DNA of 64,000 nucleotides from Frigoribacterium sp. SL97 (lineage in GTDB: Bacteria; Actinomycetota; Actinomycetes; Actinomycetales; Microbacteriaceae): contig NZ_CP113062.1 of assembly GCF_026625765.1 (NCBI RefSeq), positions 2,294,001 to 2,358,000 of the forward strand, given 5' to 3'. Below are positions 16,148 through 24,163 of this stretch, piece after piece. A program made the translations under genes and the position numbers. The notes beneath the pieces are model-generated. The model worked only from the letters and a program-made list of their open reading frames with translations. It was not told where the DNA came from and searched no databases. How positions within the stretch are numbered: position 1 is the stretch's first letter; every line of letters starts with the position of its first letter.

Positions 16148-17662
16148 TCAAGAGACATGCGGCACTTCCTGGGCGACGAACCAGGCGATCGCTCCAGCCT
16201 CGTCGTCGAACTCGCCATTGTCCTGCGCGTCGACCGCCGCCTTGATGATGTCCTTGAACGCCGGGCCTGGCTTGTAGCCGAGGCTCATCAGGTGGTGGCC
16301 GGTCAGGAGGCTCTTCCGTGGCTTCGGGCCGACCTCGGTAGCCAGCTCCACCCACGGTCCGGACACGGGACCGCTGGCGGAGGGCCCACGGCCGGCGACG
16401 TCGGCATCGACGACGCGTGCCCAGTCGTGGATGGTCAGCCCGGATCGTTCGTCGAGGCGTCGGACGAGGCGTCGCACGGCGGACTTCGTCGGCTTGCCGA
16501 TCGTGCTGACGTGGCACATGTGCTCGGCGACGAGCCCGCCGATGCGGTCGCGGGTGACGTGCGGGGAGCCGATACCGGTGAGGAAGTCCTGGGCGACGGG
16601 GTCTCCGACCGATTCGTGGCCGTGGCTGGTGACCCGGCCATTGTCGTGCGTGGTGGTGACGAACGGCTTGCCGACGTCGTGGACGAGGGCGCCGAGGACG
16701 GCGAGGAGCCGCTGTTCGGCTGGGAGCTGGTCAGCTGCGGCGGCCGCCGCGGCGACGTCGGCAGAGAGGCCGAGGTGCGTGAGGACATCGCCCTCCGGGT
16801 GCCATGTCGGGTCCTGCTCGGCGTCGCGGGTCGCGGCCAAGGCGGGGAAGTGGTCGAGCCACCCGGTCTGCTCGAGCATGGTCAGGGCGCGGGAGATGTA
16901 GATGCCACGGGTCGCAAGCTTCTTCCACTCGCCCCAGACGCGGCTGCTCGGCAGTGTGTCGTAGAGGTCTCGCATCTTCCAGCAGGCGTTGATGGTCTCG
17001 TCGGCGACCATCCACCCGAAGCGGGCCACGAACTGCGCCGCGCGAAGGGGCCGCAGGGCGTCGTCGGGGAAGGAAGGGCCGACGTGCTGCAGGATGCCGT
17101 GGTCGAGGTCGGTGGCGCCGCCCCAGACGTCGATGAGCTCGCTGGTGCTGGGGTCCCAGCCCAAGGCGTTGACGGTGAAGTCGCGGCGTGCGAATGCAGC
17201 TGCCTCGCCGGCCGGGGTCGGCTGCTCGCCGGCGACGGAGATGTCGAAGTCGAGGCCGCCGGCAGTGGCGACGAGGATGCCGAAGGAGGCGCCGGCGTCG
17301 TCGACGCGGGCGACAGCGGCGAGGTGGGGGCGGAGCTGGTCTAGCGTGTCGACACCGAATACCTCGATGTCGATGTCCTTCGGAGCGACCGGGGTGCTGC
17401 GGGTTGCGAGGGCGTCGCGGACGGCGCCGCCGACGATGAGCGGGTAGCCGCCTGCGGAGCGGACCGCGTCAAGGAGCTTGACCGCCGCGGCCGGCAGCGC
17501 GACGAGGTCGGGCGCGGCACAGCGGTGCACATCCCCGCGCTGGCGGTCCGTTGCGCAGTTCGGGCACGTGGCAGAGCCGATGAGGACTCCGGACGGTGAG
17601 CGGGTCGGTTCGACGGGTCGGGAGACGGACCGGGTGGGGCGCTCGTCCGAGTGGGTGGTCAT
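16148..17662 (-). CDS. CCA-adding enzyme / poly(A) polymerase family with HD domain
   Basis: This 504-residue protein belongs to the class II tRNA nucleotidyltransferase superfamily. The N-terminal 70 residues hold CPNC and CAAP and may bind zinc. The head domain follows with LIVGGAVRDALATR (about 90), the metal-binding KDIDIEVFG and RRDFTVNALGWDP. An HD domain at about 290-410 shows ALVHDVGKP. Canonical enzymes complete the CCA end of tRNA; mobile-element relatives may act on other RNAs or in defence. The start at 17662 is decided by ATGA coupling to the four-codon leader at 17673. No tRNA gene is seen in the window. Confidence 0.85.
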   Translation of the reverse strand: MTTHSDERPTRSVSRPVEPTRSPSGVLIGSATCPNCATDRQRGDVHRCAAPDLVALPAAAVKLLDAVRSAGGYPLIVGGAVRDALATRSTPVAPKDIDIEVFGVDTLDQLRPHLAAVARVDDAGASFGILVATAGGLDFDISVAGEQPTPAGEAAAFARRDFTVNALGWDPSTSELIDVWGGATDLDHGILQHVGPSFPDDALRPLRAAQFVARFGWMVADETINACWKMRDLYDTLPSSRVWGEWKKLATRGIYISRALTMLEQTGWLDHFPALAATRDAEQDPTWHPEGDVLTHLGLSADVAAAAAAADQLPAEQRLLAVLGALVHDVGKPFVTTTHDNGRVTSHGHESVGDPVAQDFLTGIGSPHVTRDRIGGLVAEHMCHVSTIGKPTKSAVRRLVRRLDERSGLTIHDWARVVDADVAGRGPSASGPVSGPWVELATEVGPKPRKSLLTGHHLMSLGYKPGPAFKDIIKAAVDAQDNGEFDDEAGAIAWFVAQEVPHVS

Positions 17663-17681
17663 GTCTCCCTCATGCGCGGCG

Positions 17682-18092
17682 TCAGGCGGTAGCTGCGGTG
17701 TTCCAGTGTGCCCTGACGGGGATCCCGGCAGCTTCGGCGCGGCGCATGCAGTCTCGGGTGCCGTTGTTCTTCTCACCGCGTTGCAGGAACGCGAGGCAGA
17801 CGGTCGCGCTGTGGTCGACCATGCGCTGGTTCCGGTCGAAGCCGGCCTTCTTGTTGGTGCTGCCGTCGGGGAGGCGCCACTGGGCGGGGTGCCGCTCGAC
17901 GTCGAAGGTCTCTGGGGCGGCCTGGGCGACGGCGGCGCTGAGCTTGTCGGCACCGCGGGCGTCTCCTTCGACGACGATGATGCGGCGGTCGCGCCACTCG
18001 GTGGCAACCTGGTGCAGGGCGGCCTCCATGACGGCGCGGTCGGTGAACTCGCGGCTCCCGGTGATGAGCACCCGGATGGCGTCGTAGGGCAT
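17682..18092 (-). CDS. SLOG-family protein (DUF2493, YspA/cpYpsA-related)
   Basis: This 136-residue Rossmann-type protein carries the SLOG signatures: VLITGSREF at the N-terminus, VVEGDARGADKLSA in the middle and AGFDRNQRMVD further on. SLOG domains bind nucleotide-derived ligands, and related domains sense NAD-derived or ADP-ribose-like signals in conflict systems. Together with the PARP, macrodomain and RES genes this adds to a nucleotide/NAD theme. A good AGAGGAA ribosome site precedes the start; there is no start cassette. Confidence 0.85.
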   Translation of the reverse strand: MPYDAIRVLITGSREFTDRAVMEAALHQVATEWRDRRIIVVEGDARGADKLSAAVAQAAPETFDVERHPAQWRLPDGSTNKKAGFDRNQRMVDHSATVCLAFLQRGEKNNGTRDCMRRAEAAGIPVRAHWNTAATA

Positions 18093-18385
18093 GGAGGTTC
18101 CTCTGCTGGTTCGGTCGTGAAGTTCAAGAGCGGGTGCGAGTTTCGCTGCGCAAGTCGGAGGTGGCAGCTATTCTGAGAGAGCAACCACGGGCACGGCTTC
18201 GGCCGCGCGAACTCGGTCAGCTTCACCGGCCGGGTGATGGTCGGCCGTCACACCGGCCCAACGCACACCCCCTCCCCGCCGAGGGCGTTTGACGCGTAGG
18301 GCTCAGGTGGGATGGACGGAAGTGGTGCGACATCGACACTCCCAGACCGAGTGCCGCGGCGGGGCGGCCCTCAGACCGGAGTCGC
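18093..18385. other. 293-nt divergent intergenic region
   Basis: The region lies between the minus SLOG gene and a plus small gene. It holds several short GC-rich inverted repeats (for example GGCCGGGTGATGGTCGGCC-like arms near 18230) and a TTGACG at 18290 that might be a -35 box for the plus gene. No gene or clear regulatory site can be assigned. Confidence 0.4.
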
Positions 18386-18580
18386 ATGTTGCCCATCCTC
18401 TCGAGCCTCGTCGACGCTTCGCCCTTCGGCGTAGCAGCGTTAGTCGTGGCTGTCTTCCTCATGCGCGACCGCCTCGCCGTCCTCTACCTCACCGTGGCGG
18501 TGACGCGGATCAAGGACCCTGCCAGGCGGAAGGCAGCCGAGATGGCCCTCAAGGTCCTGCGCCAGCGCCGCCCGAAGTGA
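18386..18580 (+). CDS. Small single-span membrane protein
   Basis: This 64-residue protein has one hydrophobic stretch (VAALVVAVFLM, with a second amphipathic segment LAVLYLTVAV) followed by a basic cytoplasmic tail ending in RQRRPK. Function unknown. It is a lone plus-strand gene. The start has no strong ribosome site, so confidence is moderate. Confidence 0.5.
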   Translation: MLPILSSLVDASPFGVAALVVAVFLMRDRLAVLYLTVAVTRIKDPARRKAAEMALKVLRQRRPK

Positions 18581-18588
18581 CGAGCTCG

Positions 18589-19002
18589 CTACGCGGCCTG
18601 CCGGTAGACGACGGCGTTCATGACCGTGGGCGCACAGAGCATGCCGTCCTTGCCCAGAAGGGCGGCCGCCTCGGCGGACATGCGGACGTCAGCGAGCTGG
18701 GAGTGCCACGGGCAGGACCTTGAGCTGGGCCCGCTCCCGCCGGCACCGCCGGGGCAGTCGCAGCGGACGGTGCTCGAGACGTGCTCGGGGCAGTACGTCA
18801 GCGCCTTGTCGGTGCCACGCATGTAGGCCCAGCCCGTGCCGTAGAATTGCATCTCGGCAGGGGCGTGCCAGCGCTTGGCGTCGTTGAGGCCTCGCTGTCG
18901 GGGGTCGGGCAGCGTCTCGGGGACGTCGAGCTCGATGTACTCCGGGCAGGCGTCGGCGTCACAGGCGTAGCCGGTGATGATCGCGGCAGTCATGGTGCTC
19001 AT
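18589..19002 (-). CDS. Cys-rich small protein
   Basis: This 137-residue protein has eight cysteines arranged as CDADAC, CPEH, CDCPGG, CPWH and one more near the end, suggesting one or two zinc sites. Function unknown. The start at 19002 overlaps the previous stop (ATGA), which rules out a 35-codon upstream extension. Confidence 0.65.
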   Translation of the reverse strand: MSTMTAAIITGYACDADACPEYIELDVPETLPDPRQRGLNDAKRWHAPAEMQFYGTGWAYMRGTDKALTYCPEHVSSTVRCDCPGGAGGSGPSSRSCPWHSQLADVRMSAEAAALLGKDGMLCAPTVMNAVVYRQAA

Positions 19003-19157
19003 CGGAGCTGGTCCTGTTCTGTGTTGCTGCGCCAGCGGCGGGTGTCGGCTCGCTTGGCGGGTCGCTTGGCGCGACGTCGTGTCGCCCGGTCGTTGTGACA
19101 GGAGCACCCGTCGTAGCAGGCACCCAAGGTGGCCTTCGAGCGGCCGTTCTTGATCAT
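18999..19157 (-). CDS. Very basic 52-residue protein
   Basis: The protein has GACYDGCSCHNDRATRRRAKRPAKRADTRR in two parts: a C-C-C-H cluster, then an Arg/Lys-rich tail, so nucleic-acid binding is plausible. The start at 19157 is chosen because it forms ATGA with the stop of a 19-codon leader opened at 19213; a longer in-frame start exists upstream. The leader's cassette shares a 22-nt identical block with the cassette at 43.8 kb. Confidence 0.6.
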   Translation of the reverse strand: MIKNGRSKATLGACYDGCSCHNDRATRRRAKRPAKRADTRRWRSNTEQDQLR

Positions 19158-19247
19158 GGGGGCGTCGGCGCCCATGGCGCTCCGTTCGTCAGTGGTCTGG
19201 TCGTCAGGACCATGCGCGGCAGGCCGCCACACGCTCAGTCGCCTAGG

Positions 19248-19496
19248 TCAGACCAGGAGGACCCCAGCTACGGCGAGGACGACCGCCGCAGCGATGGCGA
19301 GGATGCCGATGCCTGCGAAGCCGTCGGGGTTGTCGAGCTTCTCCCCCGTGATCGTCGCCGGGTCGTCGAAGCCGGTGAGGAAGCCCTGCACGGCGGCGCC
19401 GGCACGGACGAGCGAGCGCACACCGACGACGGCGAGGACGGCGGCGAAGGCGAAGACCACGATGGGCAGGAAGGGGTTCAAGATCAGGTCGGGCAT
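19248..19496 (-). CDS. Two-helix membrane protein
   Basis: This 82-residue protein has hydrophobic helices at about 8-30 and 63-82 separated by a short polar loop. No family is recognised. A start cassette lies upstream with the ATG at 19507 and the standard 11-nt spacing, but the gene starts ATGC, so the leader runs three codons further and the exact 4-nt overlap is lost. Confidence 0.65.
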   Translation of the reverse strand: MPDLILNPFLPIVVFAFAAVLAVVGVRSLVRAGAAVQGFLTGFDDPATITGEKLDNPDGFAGIGILAIAAAVVLAVAGVLLV

Positions 19497-19574
19497 GCCT
19501 GAGCCATGCGCGGCACGGCCGCCGCATGTCTCCTCGGTGACGTAGCGCCGTGGCCGGCGCGGAATGGAGGACCG

Positions 19575-20123
19575 GTGACGATAGCCGCGCGCGGGCTGCA
19601 GGGGCAGATGTACTTCGACGGGCAGAACGTCGTCATCCGGCGGCGAGGCATCATCCCGTTCCTGATGCACGGCGCGAAGGGCACGAAGACCATCCCGTTG
19701 AGGGCCATCACCGCCGTGCAGCACCGGCGGTGCCTGTTCGTCCACGGCTACCTGCAGCTGTCGGTGTCCGGCGAGCTGGACCGGTCGAACAACGGCAAGG
19801 ACGGGCCGATCAGTCGAGACGAGAACGCGGTGGTCTTCTACCTGCGCGCCAACCGCTCGTTCCAGACCTTAGCTGACACGCTCCGCGACGCCATCTCCGA
19901 CGTTGCCGCGGGGCGGCCCGTCTCCATGCCGGGGGTCACCACCGACTCACCCCCGCCGGTGGGGCCCGCCATCCCCATCTACGCCGCGGCGCCGATGGTC
20001 GCGAGTGCGCCGGCGAAGAGCATCTTCGAACAGGTCGAGGATCTCGGCCGGCTCCGCGACGCCGGCCACATCAGCATCCATGACTTCCAGGCCAAGAAGG
20101 CCGAGCTGCTCGCGAGGATCTAG
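19575..20123 (+). CDS. PH-like (DUF4429-type) protein with C-terminal SHOCT motif
   Basis: This 182-residue protein has an N-terminal beta-rich domain (GQMYFDGQNVVIRRRG, then TIPLRAITAVQ) similar to the bacterial PH-like DUF4429 domain, a Pro-rich linker (about 110-145) and a C-terminal SHOCT motif (VEDLGRLRDAGHISIHDFQA). SHOCT segments occur in many short proteins and are thought to mediate assembly. The GTG at 19575 has an ideal GGAGG 6 nt upstream and is preferred over an in-frame ATG at 19506. Confidence 0.75.
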   Translation: MTIAARGLQGQMYFDGQNVVIRRRGIIPFLMHGAKGTKTIPLRAITAVQHRRCLFVHGYLQLSVSGELDRSNNGKDGPISRDENAVVFYLRANRSFQTLADTLRDAISDVAAGRPVSMPGVTTDSPPPVGPAIPIYAAAPMVASAPAKSIFEQVEDLGRLRDAGHISIHDFQAKKAELLARI

Positions 20124-20146
20124 GCGGGCGTGTCGCCTGCCGGCGC

Positions 20147-20161
20147 TATGGTCCGACCATG
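20147..20161 (+). promoter_or_regulatory. Promoter -10 box with leaderless start
   Basis: TATGGT at 20147-20152 is a good actinobacterial -10 (TANNNT) and lies 6 nt before the ATG at 20159, so transcription should begin at or next to the start codon and give a leaderless mRNA. No clear -35 box is seen. Confidence 0.6.
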
Positions 20162-20941
20162 AGGATCTTCACGTGGCAGATGGCTGAGGAGCTGGCTCAG
20201 GGCCACATGCAGGCACTCGGGTTCACCGATGCCCGGCGCGCACCCAACGGCCCCGATGGCGGTGTCGACGTAGTGGCAGCGACAGCTGCCGCACAGGTGA
20301 AGCACCTGAGCGTCCCCGTCGGCGCTCCCCTCGTGCAGCAGCTGCGTGGCGCGGCTCATCGCCTTGAGCACGCGATCTTCTACTCGAAGTCCGGCTACAC
20401 GGCGGCCGCAGTCCGCTTCGCGAGAGAGCACCGTGTGGCCCTCTTCGCCTACGACGATGCCGGTGACGTCACAGCCATGAACGCGATCGCTGTTGGCCTC
20501 GAGGCCGGGGCTGCGCCGACGGACTGGGCGGCCGTAGCCGCGATGAAGGACGACCAAGCTCGGCGAGAGCTCAGCGAGCCGGCGCAGCGGGCCCGCATCT
20601 TCGCCGAGTTGACCGCCATCAATGCGGAGGTGATGCCTCTGGTGGAGGCGACCAACGTGTTGTCGAAGCGGCGCATGGAAGAAGCACTGGCAGCTGCTGC
20701 CACGCCGGGAAACGATTCCGGACCGCGCGCGTCGGATGCGTACCTCCCGACCATGGCTGGCGTTCGACTCATGCAGGAACACGCCGCCCTCTGGGCTGAG
20801 GCGAAGGAGGCCACCGTCACGCGCCTGTGGGAGCTCCTCGTGACCTCCCGACGTGTTCTCGCGGACATGGCCGCGGCCGCCGAACTCCCCTCCCCCTTGC
20901 CCGACATCGCCGCCATCCTCACGTCCGACGACCCTGAGTAG
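20159..20941 (+). CDS. Mrr-like restriction endonuclease domain protein
   Basis: This 260-residue protein has an N-terminal Mrr-type PD-(D/E)XK domain (residues 1-120): an initial helix (MAEELAQGHMQALGF), then PDGGVDVVAATAAAQVKH with the catalytic Asp and QxK, then a beta strand AIFYSKSGYT. Mrr enzymes cleave modified or foreign DNA. The remaining 140 residues are helical, without a recognised domain. The gene stands alone on the plus strand with its own leaderless promoter, the layout of a cargo or defence gene. Confidence 0.8.
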   Translation: MRIFTWQMAEELAQGHMQALGFTDARRAPNGPDGGVDVVAATAAAQVKHLSVPVGAPLVQQLRGAAHRLEHAIFYSKSGYTAAAVRFAREHRVALFAYDDAGDVTAMNAIAVGLEAGAAPTDWAAVAAMKDDQARRELSEPAQRARIFAELTAINAEVMPLVEATNVLSKRRMEEALAAAATPGNDSGPRASDAYLPTMAGVRLMQEHAALWAEAKEATVTRLWELLVTSRRVLADMAAAAELPSPLPDIAAILTSDDPE

Positions 20942-20955
20942 AGGACAATCGAGAG

Positions 20956-21099
20956 ATGACGTGGAAGCTCGCCTACCGCCCGGAGCCGGATGCCGCTTCG
21001 GTGCACGAGTCGATTGACGCGCCGACGAGCTGGGATGCTGTCGAGGCGCTGCGGTCGCGTATCCCGGAGGGCAGCAAGGTCCTCTACGTGATGCGCTGA
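20956..21099 (+). CDS. 47-residue hypothetical protein
   Basis: The small frame starts ATG at 20956 after a weak GAGAG, 14 nt behind the Mrr-like gene, and reads MTWKLAYRPEPDAASVHES onwards to VLYVMR. It has a short alpha/beta pattern; function unknown. It ends 2 nt before the convergent gene's stop. Confidence 0.55.
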   Translation: MTWKLAYRPEPDAASVHESIDAPTSWDAVEALRSRIPEGSKVLYVMR

Positions 21100-21100
21100 G

Positions 21101-21700
21101 TCAGCCTTTGGGGTCCCGAAGGCTGGCGTTGAGGGCGTCCGTGAGGGTGCGACGTGCCTTTAGCTCAGCGTCAGCGAGTGGCATGACGTCTTCCTTCGGC
21201 AGTGGCTCGTCGGAGTGCTCCTCTTCGCGTGCAGACCAGCTGATTCCGTCTTCGAGGCCTGCCCAGTCTTCGAGGGTCCGCAACCAGTCGTCGAACAGGT
21301 TCTCGTGCTCGCTGGTGCCGTAGGCGGCAACGAGGCCGCGTACCTCTGCGAGCTCCCCGCGCGGAACCCGGATGGCCGCGCGCGGACGCGGCGCCGGCAC
21401 GGAGGGGTCGTCCCACACCTCGGTCCAGTTGAACGCCTGGGTGTGGATGGCCGTGCCCTCGGCGTGGACCTTCCGCAGCACCTCGGCGAATGCCGGTGTT
21501 CGCAGCTCGACGCGCTTGAGCTCGAAGCTGGCTGCGCGGTCCAGTCTCGCAGACCGTGCGGAGAGGATCTGCGTCACGACGAAGACTGTGAGGGCGATGA
21601 AACCCGCGATGCCTGCGGCGATGAGTGTTGCGGTGGGCTGGTCGAGCATTGAGGCCGGCGCAGTTCCGGGGCTAGGGCTGGGGCTGTCGGCGAGGATCAC
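21101..21700 (-). CDS. Single-pass membrane protein with soluble C-terminal domain
   Basis: This 199-residue protein has one strong transmembrane helix (about 26-46, IAAGIAGFIALTVFVVTQIL), followed by a helical charged domain probably in the cytoplasm. No family is recognised. The GTG start overlaps the SRAP stop (GTGA), so the two are co-translated. Confidence 0.7.
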   Translation of the reverse strand: MILADSPSPSPGTAPASMLDQPTATLIAAGIAGFIALTVFVVTQILSARSARLDRAASFELKRVELRTPAFAEVLRKVHAEGTAIHTQAFNWTEVWDDPSVPAPRPRAAIRVPRGELAEVRGLVAAYGTSEHENLFDDWLRTLEDWAGLEDGISWSAREEEHSDEPLPKEDVMPLADAELKARRTLTDALNASLRDPKG

Positions 21701-22383
21701 GCGAGTCGCTCGAGCAGCTGCTCGCCGTTGTTCCGGACGTTGTTCACGTCGCGCGTCACCTCGTAGTGCTCAAGGCCGTGGGCCGCCGCGTGGGACTCGC
21801 GCTCGAGGAGCCGCAGAAGCTCGTCAGGGCCGAGATGGTCGCCGAGCCAGTCGTCGTAGGCGTCAGGGCTGAGGAGGGCAGGCATCCGGTCATGGACCTC
21901 GCCAGGGGCGACATGAGAGTCCCGCGTGATGATGGCGGCTGACAACCGCCACTTGTCTGGGTCGTCCTCGTCCTTCGCAGGGTCGGCCCAGGCCGAGATG
22001 ATGGCGGCCATAGCCAGGCCAGCCCCTGGCTCGTAGATGAAGTGCGGCTGCTTGCCGGTCTCGGTGACCGTCCACTCGTAGTAGCCGTCCGCTGGAATAA
22101 CCCCTCGATGCGAGGCGAACGACTTGCGGAACATCGGGGAGGTCGCGACCGTCTCGAGGCGCGCGTTGATGGGCTGCGGCCGCTGCTTCTTGAAGTCCTT
22201 CGCCCACCCCGGCACGTAGCCCCAGTGGACCAGCGGCATGACCCGCTCGCCTTCCCACTGGCGGACCGCCGCCACCTGCCGCGTCGGCGCCACGTTGTAG
22301 TCGGGGCTGAGGTCTGCCGACCTCCCGAGGAGGTCGGGCAGGAGGTTAGAGGAGGCCTTGGCCACGACGAAGCGTCCACACAT
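21697..22383 (-). CDS. SRAP domain protein (HMCES/YedK type)
   Basis: This 228-residue protein is a complete SOS-response-associated peptidase domain. The catalytic MCGRF (Cys2 after Met removal) fixes the start at 22383. NVAPTR, PINARLET, the GYYEW motif with the catalytic Glu, and an HDRMPALL motif follow in the usual order. YedK and HMCES form a covalent thiazolidine link to abasic sites in single-stranded DNA and protect them. Many large phages and plasmids carry such genes. It fits the base-damage theme with the UDG-like gene. Confidence 0.95.
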   Translation of the reverse strand: MCGRFVVAKASSNLLPDLLGRSADLSPDYNVAPTRQVAAVRQWEGERVMPLVHWGYVPGWAKDFKKQRPQPINARLETVATSPMFRKSFASHRGVIPADGYYEWTVTETGKQPHFIYEPGAGLAMAAIISAWADPAKDEDDPDKWRLSAAIITRDSHVAPGEVHDRMPALLSPDAYDDWLGDHLGPDELLRLLERESHAAAHGLEHYEVTRDVNNVRNNGEQLLERLA

Positions 22384-22415
22384 GAGGTCAGTCTGCCCCT
22401 TGTCAATCCAGGGCG

Positions 22416-22889
22416 TCACTGGCGTCCGAGAGTCGGCAGCCCGCTTGAAGTTGTCCACACGCTTCGCCGCTTCGCGGCCTTCTTCCTCTGCCCCGGTGTC
22501 GGCTGGACACCACCGCCACACCAGCGATCCGACGGTCGTTGGTGTGCAGCGAGCACGCCACCGTCCTTCTCCGTGACCATCTGCTTGCACCGCGGACACT
22601 CCACCGTCACACGAGCGGGCTTCGGTTCTCGCTCAGCACGGTGGGCCTGCTTGCGAGCTCGCGCCTCCGCACGCGCGACCTGACGTTCCTGCTCCTGTTC
22701 GGCCATGAGTGCCCTAGCCGCGGCCTTGCGGCGGTCGCTGTCGGAGAACACCTGCTTGGGGCGGCTGTCTGACGAAGCAGTCTTGGTGAAGGTGCACACC
22801 CTCGTACCAGCCATGTGGCGATCGACCTGCCCTCCCGATCGAACCGTGACCTGCTGGTGGCAGGTGGGGCAGTCGATGAGGATGGGCAC
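22416..22889 (-). CDS. Protein with two zinc-ribbon-like motifs
   Basis: This 157-residue basic protein has two related motifs flanking a charged coiled coil: CPTCHQQVTVRSGGQVDRH...C at the N-terminus and CPRCKQMVTEKDGGVLAAH...C near residue 98. Each looks like a CxxC...H...C zinc knuckle. It may bind nucleic acid. No family name is recognised. Confidence 0.7.
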   Translation of the reverse strand: MPILIDCPTCHQQVTVRSGGQVDRHMAGTRVCTFTKTASSDSRPKQVFSDSDRRKAAARALMAEQEQERQVARAEARARKQAHRAEREPKPARVTVECPRCKQMVTEKDGGVLAAHQRPSDRWCGGGVQPTPGQRKKAAKRRSVWTTSSGLPTLGRQ

Positions 22890-22937
22890 CCCCTCATGTT
22901 CTCCTAGCGAATGGTGTGGTTCAAGGTCTCCGGCCGG

Positions 22938-23297
22938 CTAGCTGACCAGGTCGGCGACGAGCTCGGCGACGGCTCGCTCGGTGCGCGCCTCGCCCATGGT
23001 CCGGGCCCGGGCGGGCCTCATGAAGGCTTCGATGTCGACGCCGTCCGCGCGGAGGCGCGCGATCATGGCGATGCGGATCATCGGCTCGTCGCGCAGCTGC
23101 GTCCACTTCGCCAGGGCAGCGTCGCGCTGGCCGGAGCTGACGAGGGTGGAGAACTCCGTCAGGTGGCCGGCGATGACGACCTCCCGGCTGTCGACCGGAG
23201 GCGTGGGCTTCCGCCGCGCGAAGAGCTCGCGGAGTGCCACCATGAGGCCCCTGTTCCGCACGGGCGAGCAGATCGGGCGCAGGGTCATCGTCGTCAT
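22938..23297 (-). CDS. Hypothetical helical protein
   Basis: This 119-residue protein is helical and basic in its first third (LRELFARRKP), acidic afterwards. Function unknown. The start at 23297 forms ATGA with the stop shared by the previous gene and the four-codon leader (MDGA) that begins at 23308; here the leader is read in the same frame as the last codons of the previous gene. Confidence 0.65.
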   Translation of the reverse strand: MTTMTLRPICSPVRNRGLMVALRELFARRKPTPPVDSREVVIAGHLTEFSTLVSSGQRDAALAKWTQLRDEPMIRIAMIARLRADGVDIEAFMRPARARTMGEARTERAVAELVADLVS

Positions 23298-23833
23298 GCT
23301 CCGTCCATGCGCGGCAGTCCGGCGAGGAACGCCCGGGTCTGCTCGAGGTGCGCGGGGGTGAGGCCGAGCGCTGACGTCGGAGCCAGGAGCAGCACCGGCT
23401 CGCTCACCGCTTCGCTGACCGTCTCGTCGTGCACGGGCACCTCGTCGTCGTCCGCCCAGATGAAAGGTCCGGGGTTGTCGGCCTGGTCTGCGAGGAGAGC
23501 GTCGAGCTTCCACGCGTGGGGAAGTTCCTGCGTCATGCCTTGCCGTCGGGGGATGGGGAGCCAGCGTGCGCCGTGCAGGGCGTTGAGCTTCTTCTGCAGG
23601 TGGTGGATGTGTCCGTCTTCGAGCCAGGTGCTGAGGATGACGAGTTCGACGTCGAAGTCGTGGCGGAGGGTTTCGATGGTGTCGAGCTGGGTACGGGAGT
23701 AGTTGAGCGTCTCGAGCATGCCGAAGCCTCCGCCGTGCTTGACGCGAAGGGTCGTGGTCTGCCTGTCGCCCCAGGTGAGGGCGTCAGCGAGCACGCACCC
23801 GTCGATGTCGAGGTAGAACCGGGCGCGGGTCAC
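23294..23833 (-). CDS. HAD-like phosphatase
   Basis: This 179-residue protein has HAD motif I as YLDIDGCVLAD at residues 7-17 (DxD nucleophile), motif II-like VILSTW near 67 and the acidic motif IV WADDDE near 127. HAD domains of this short, capless kind dephosphorylate nucleotides, sugars or nucleic-acid ends; the substrate cannot be told. GTG start overlaps the preceding stop (GTGA). Confidence 0.75.
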   Translation of the reverse strand: MTRARFYLDIDGCVLADALTWGDRQTTTLRVKHGGGFGMLETLNYSRTQLDTIETLRHDFDVELVILSTWLEDGHIHHLQKKLNALHGARWLPIPRRQGMTQELPHAWKLDALLADQADNPGPFIWADDDEVPVHDETVSEAVSEPVLLLAPTSALGLTPAHLEQTRAFLAGLPRMDGA

Positions 23834-24075
23834 GTCGTGGTGTCGGCACCGGCGTGGTGCCGGCCCTTCGGTCCTGTCTCGGCCACGAACGGGACGACGG
23901 GGAAGATGTACGCCTGCACGCGCGGCTCGCGGCTTGCTTCGTCGACGGCTACCTGAGCGGTCTCTCGGGTGGTGAACGGCATGCCGTCGCCGTCGAGCAG
24001 GATGCCGCCGTAGACGCCGTCGTGGGTGTAGATGGCGTAGCCGTTGGGGTCAGGGGTCTCGGCGGTGTCGCTCAT
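23830..24075 (-). CDS. Hypothetical small protein
   Basis: This 81-residue protein has a beta-rich core (YAIYTHDGVYGGILLDGDGMPF) with a Thr-rich C-terminus. The end of the frame overlaps the HAD gene by GTGA. Function unknown. Confidence 0.6.
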   Translation of the reverse strand: MSDTAETPDPNGYAIYTHDGVYGGILLDGDGMPFTTRETAQVAVDEASREPRVQAYIFPVVPFVAETGPKGRHHAGADTTT

Positions 24076-24163
24076 CGGTGTCGTGCTCTTCTCGGTTGTG
24101 GTCGTGGTGCGTGGCGGTACTTCACGCGTGGCCTGCTGCTTCGTACGTGTGCGGCCGGGCTGG

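Noticed and set aside
16148..18226. A 692-residue reading of the CCA-enzyme-like gene starting at 18226
   Set aside because: The first 188 residues are low-complexity and antisense-phase to the SLOG gene; the start at 17662 is supported by ATGA coupling to its leader.
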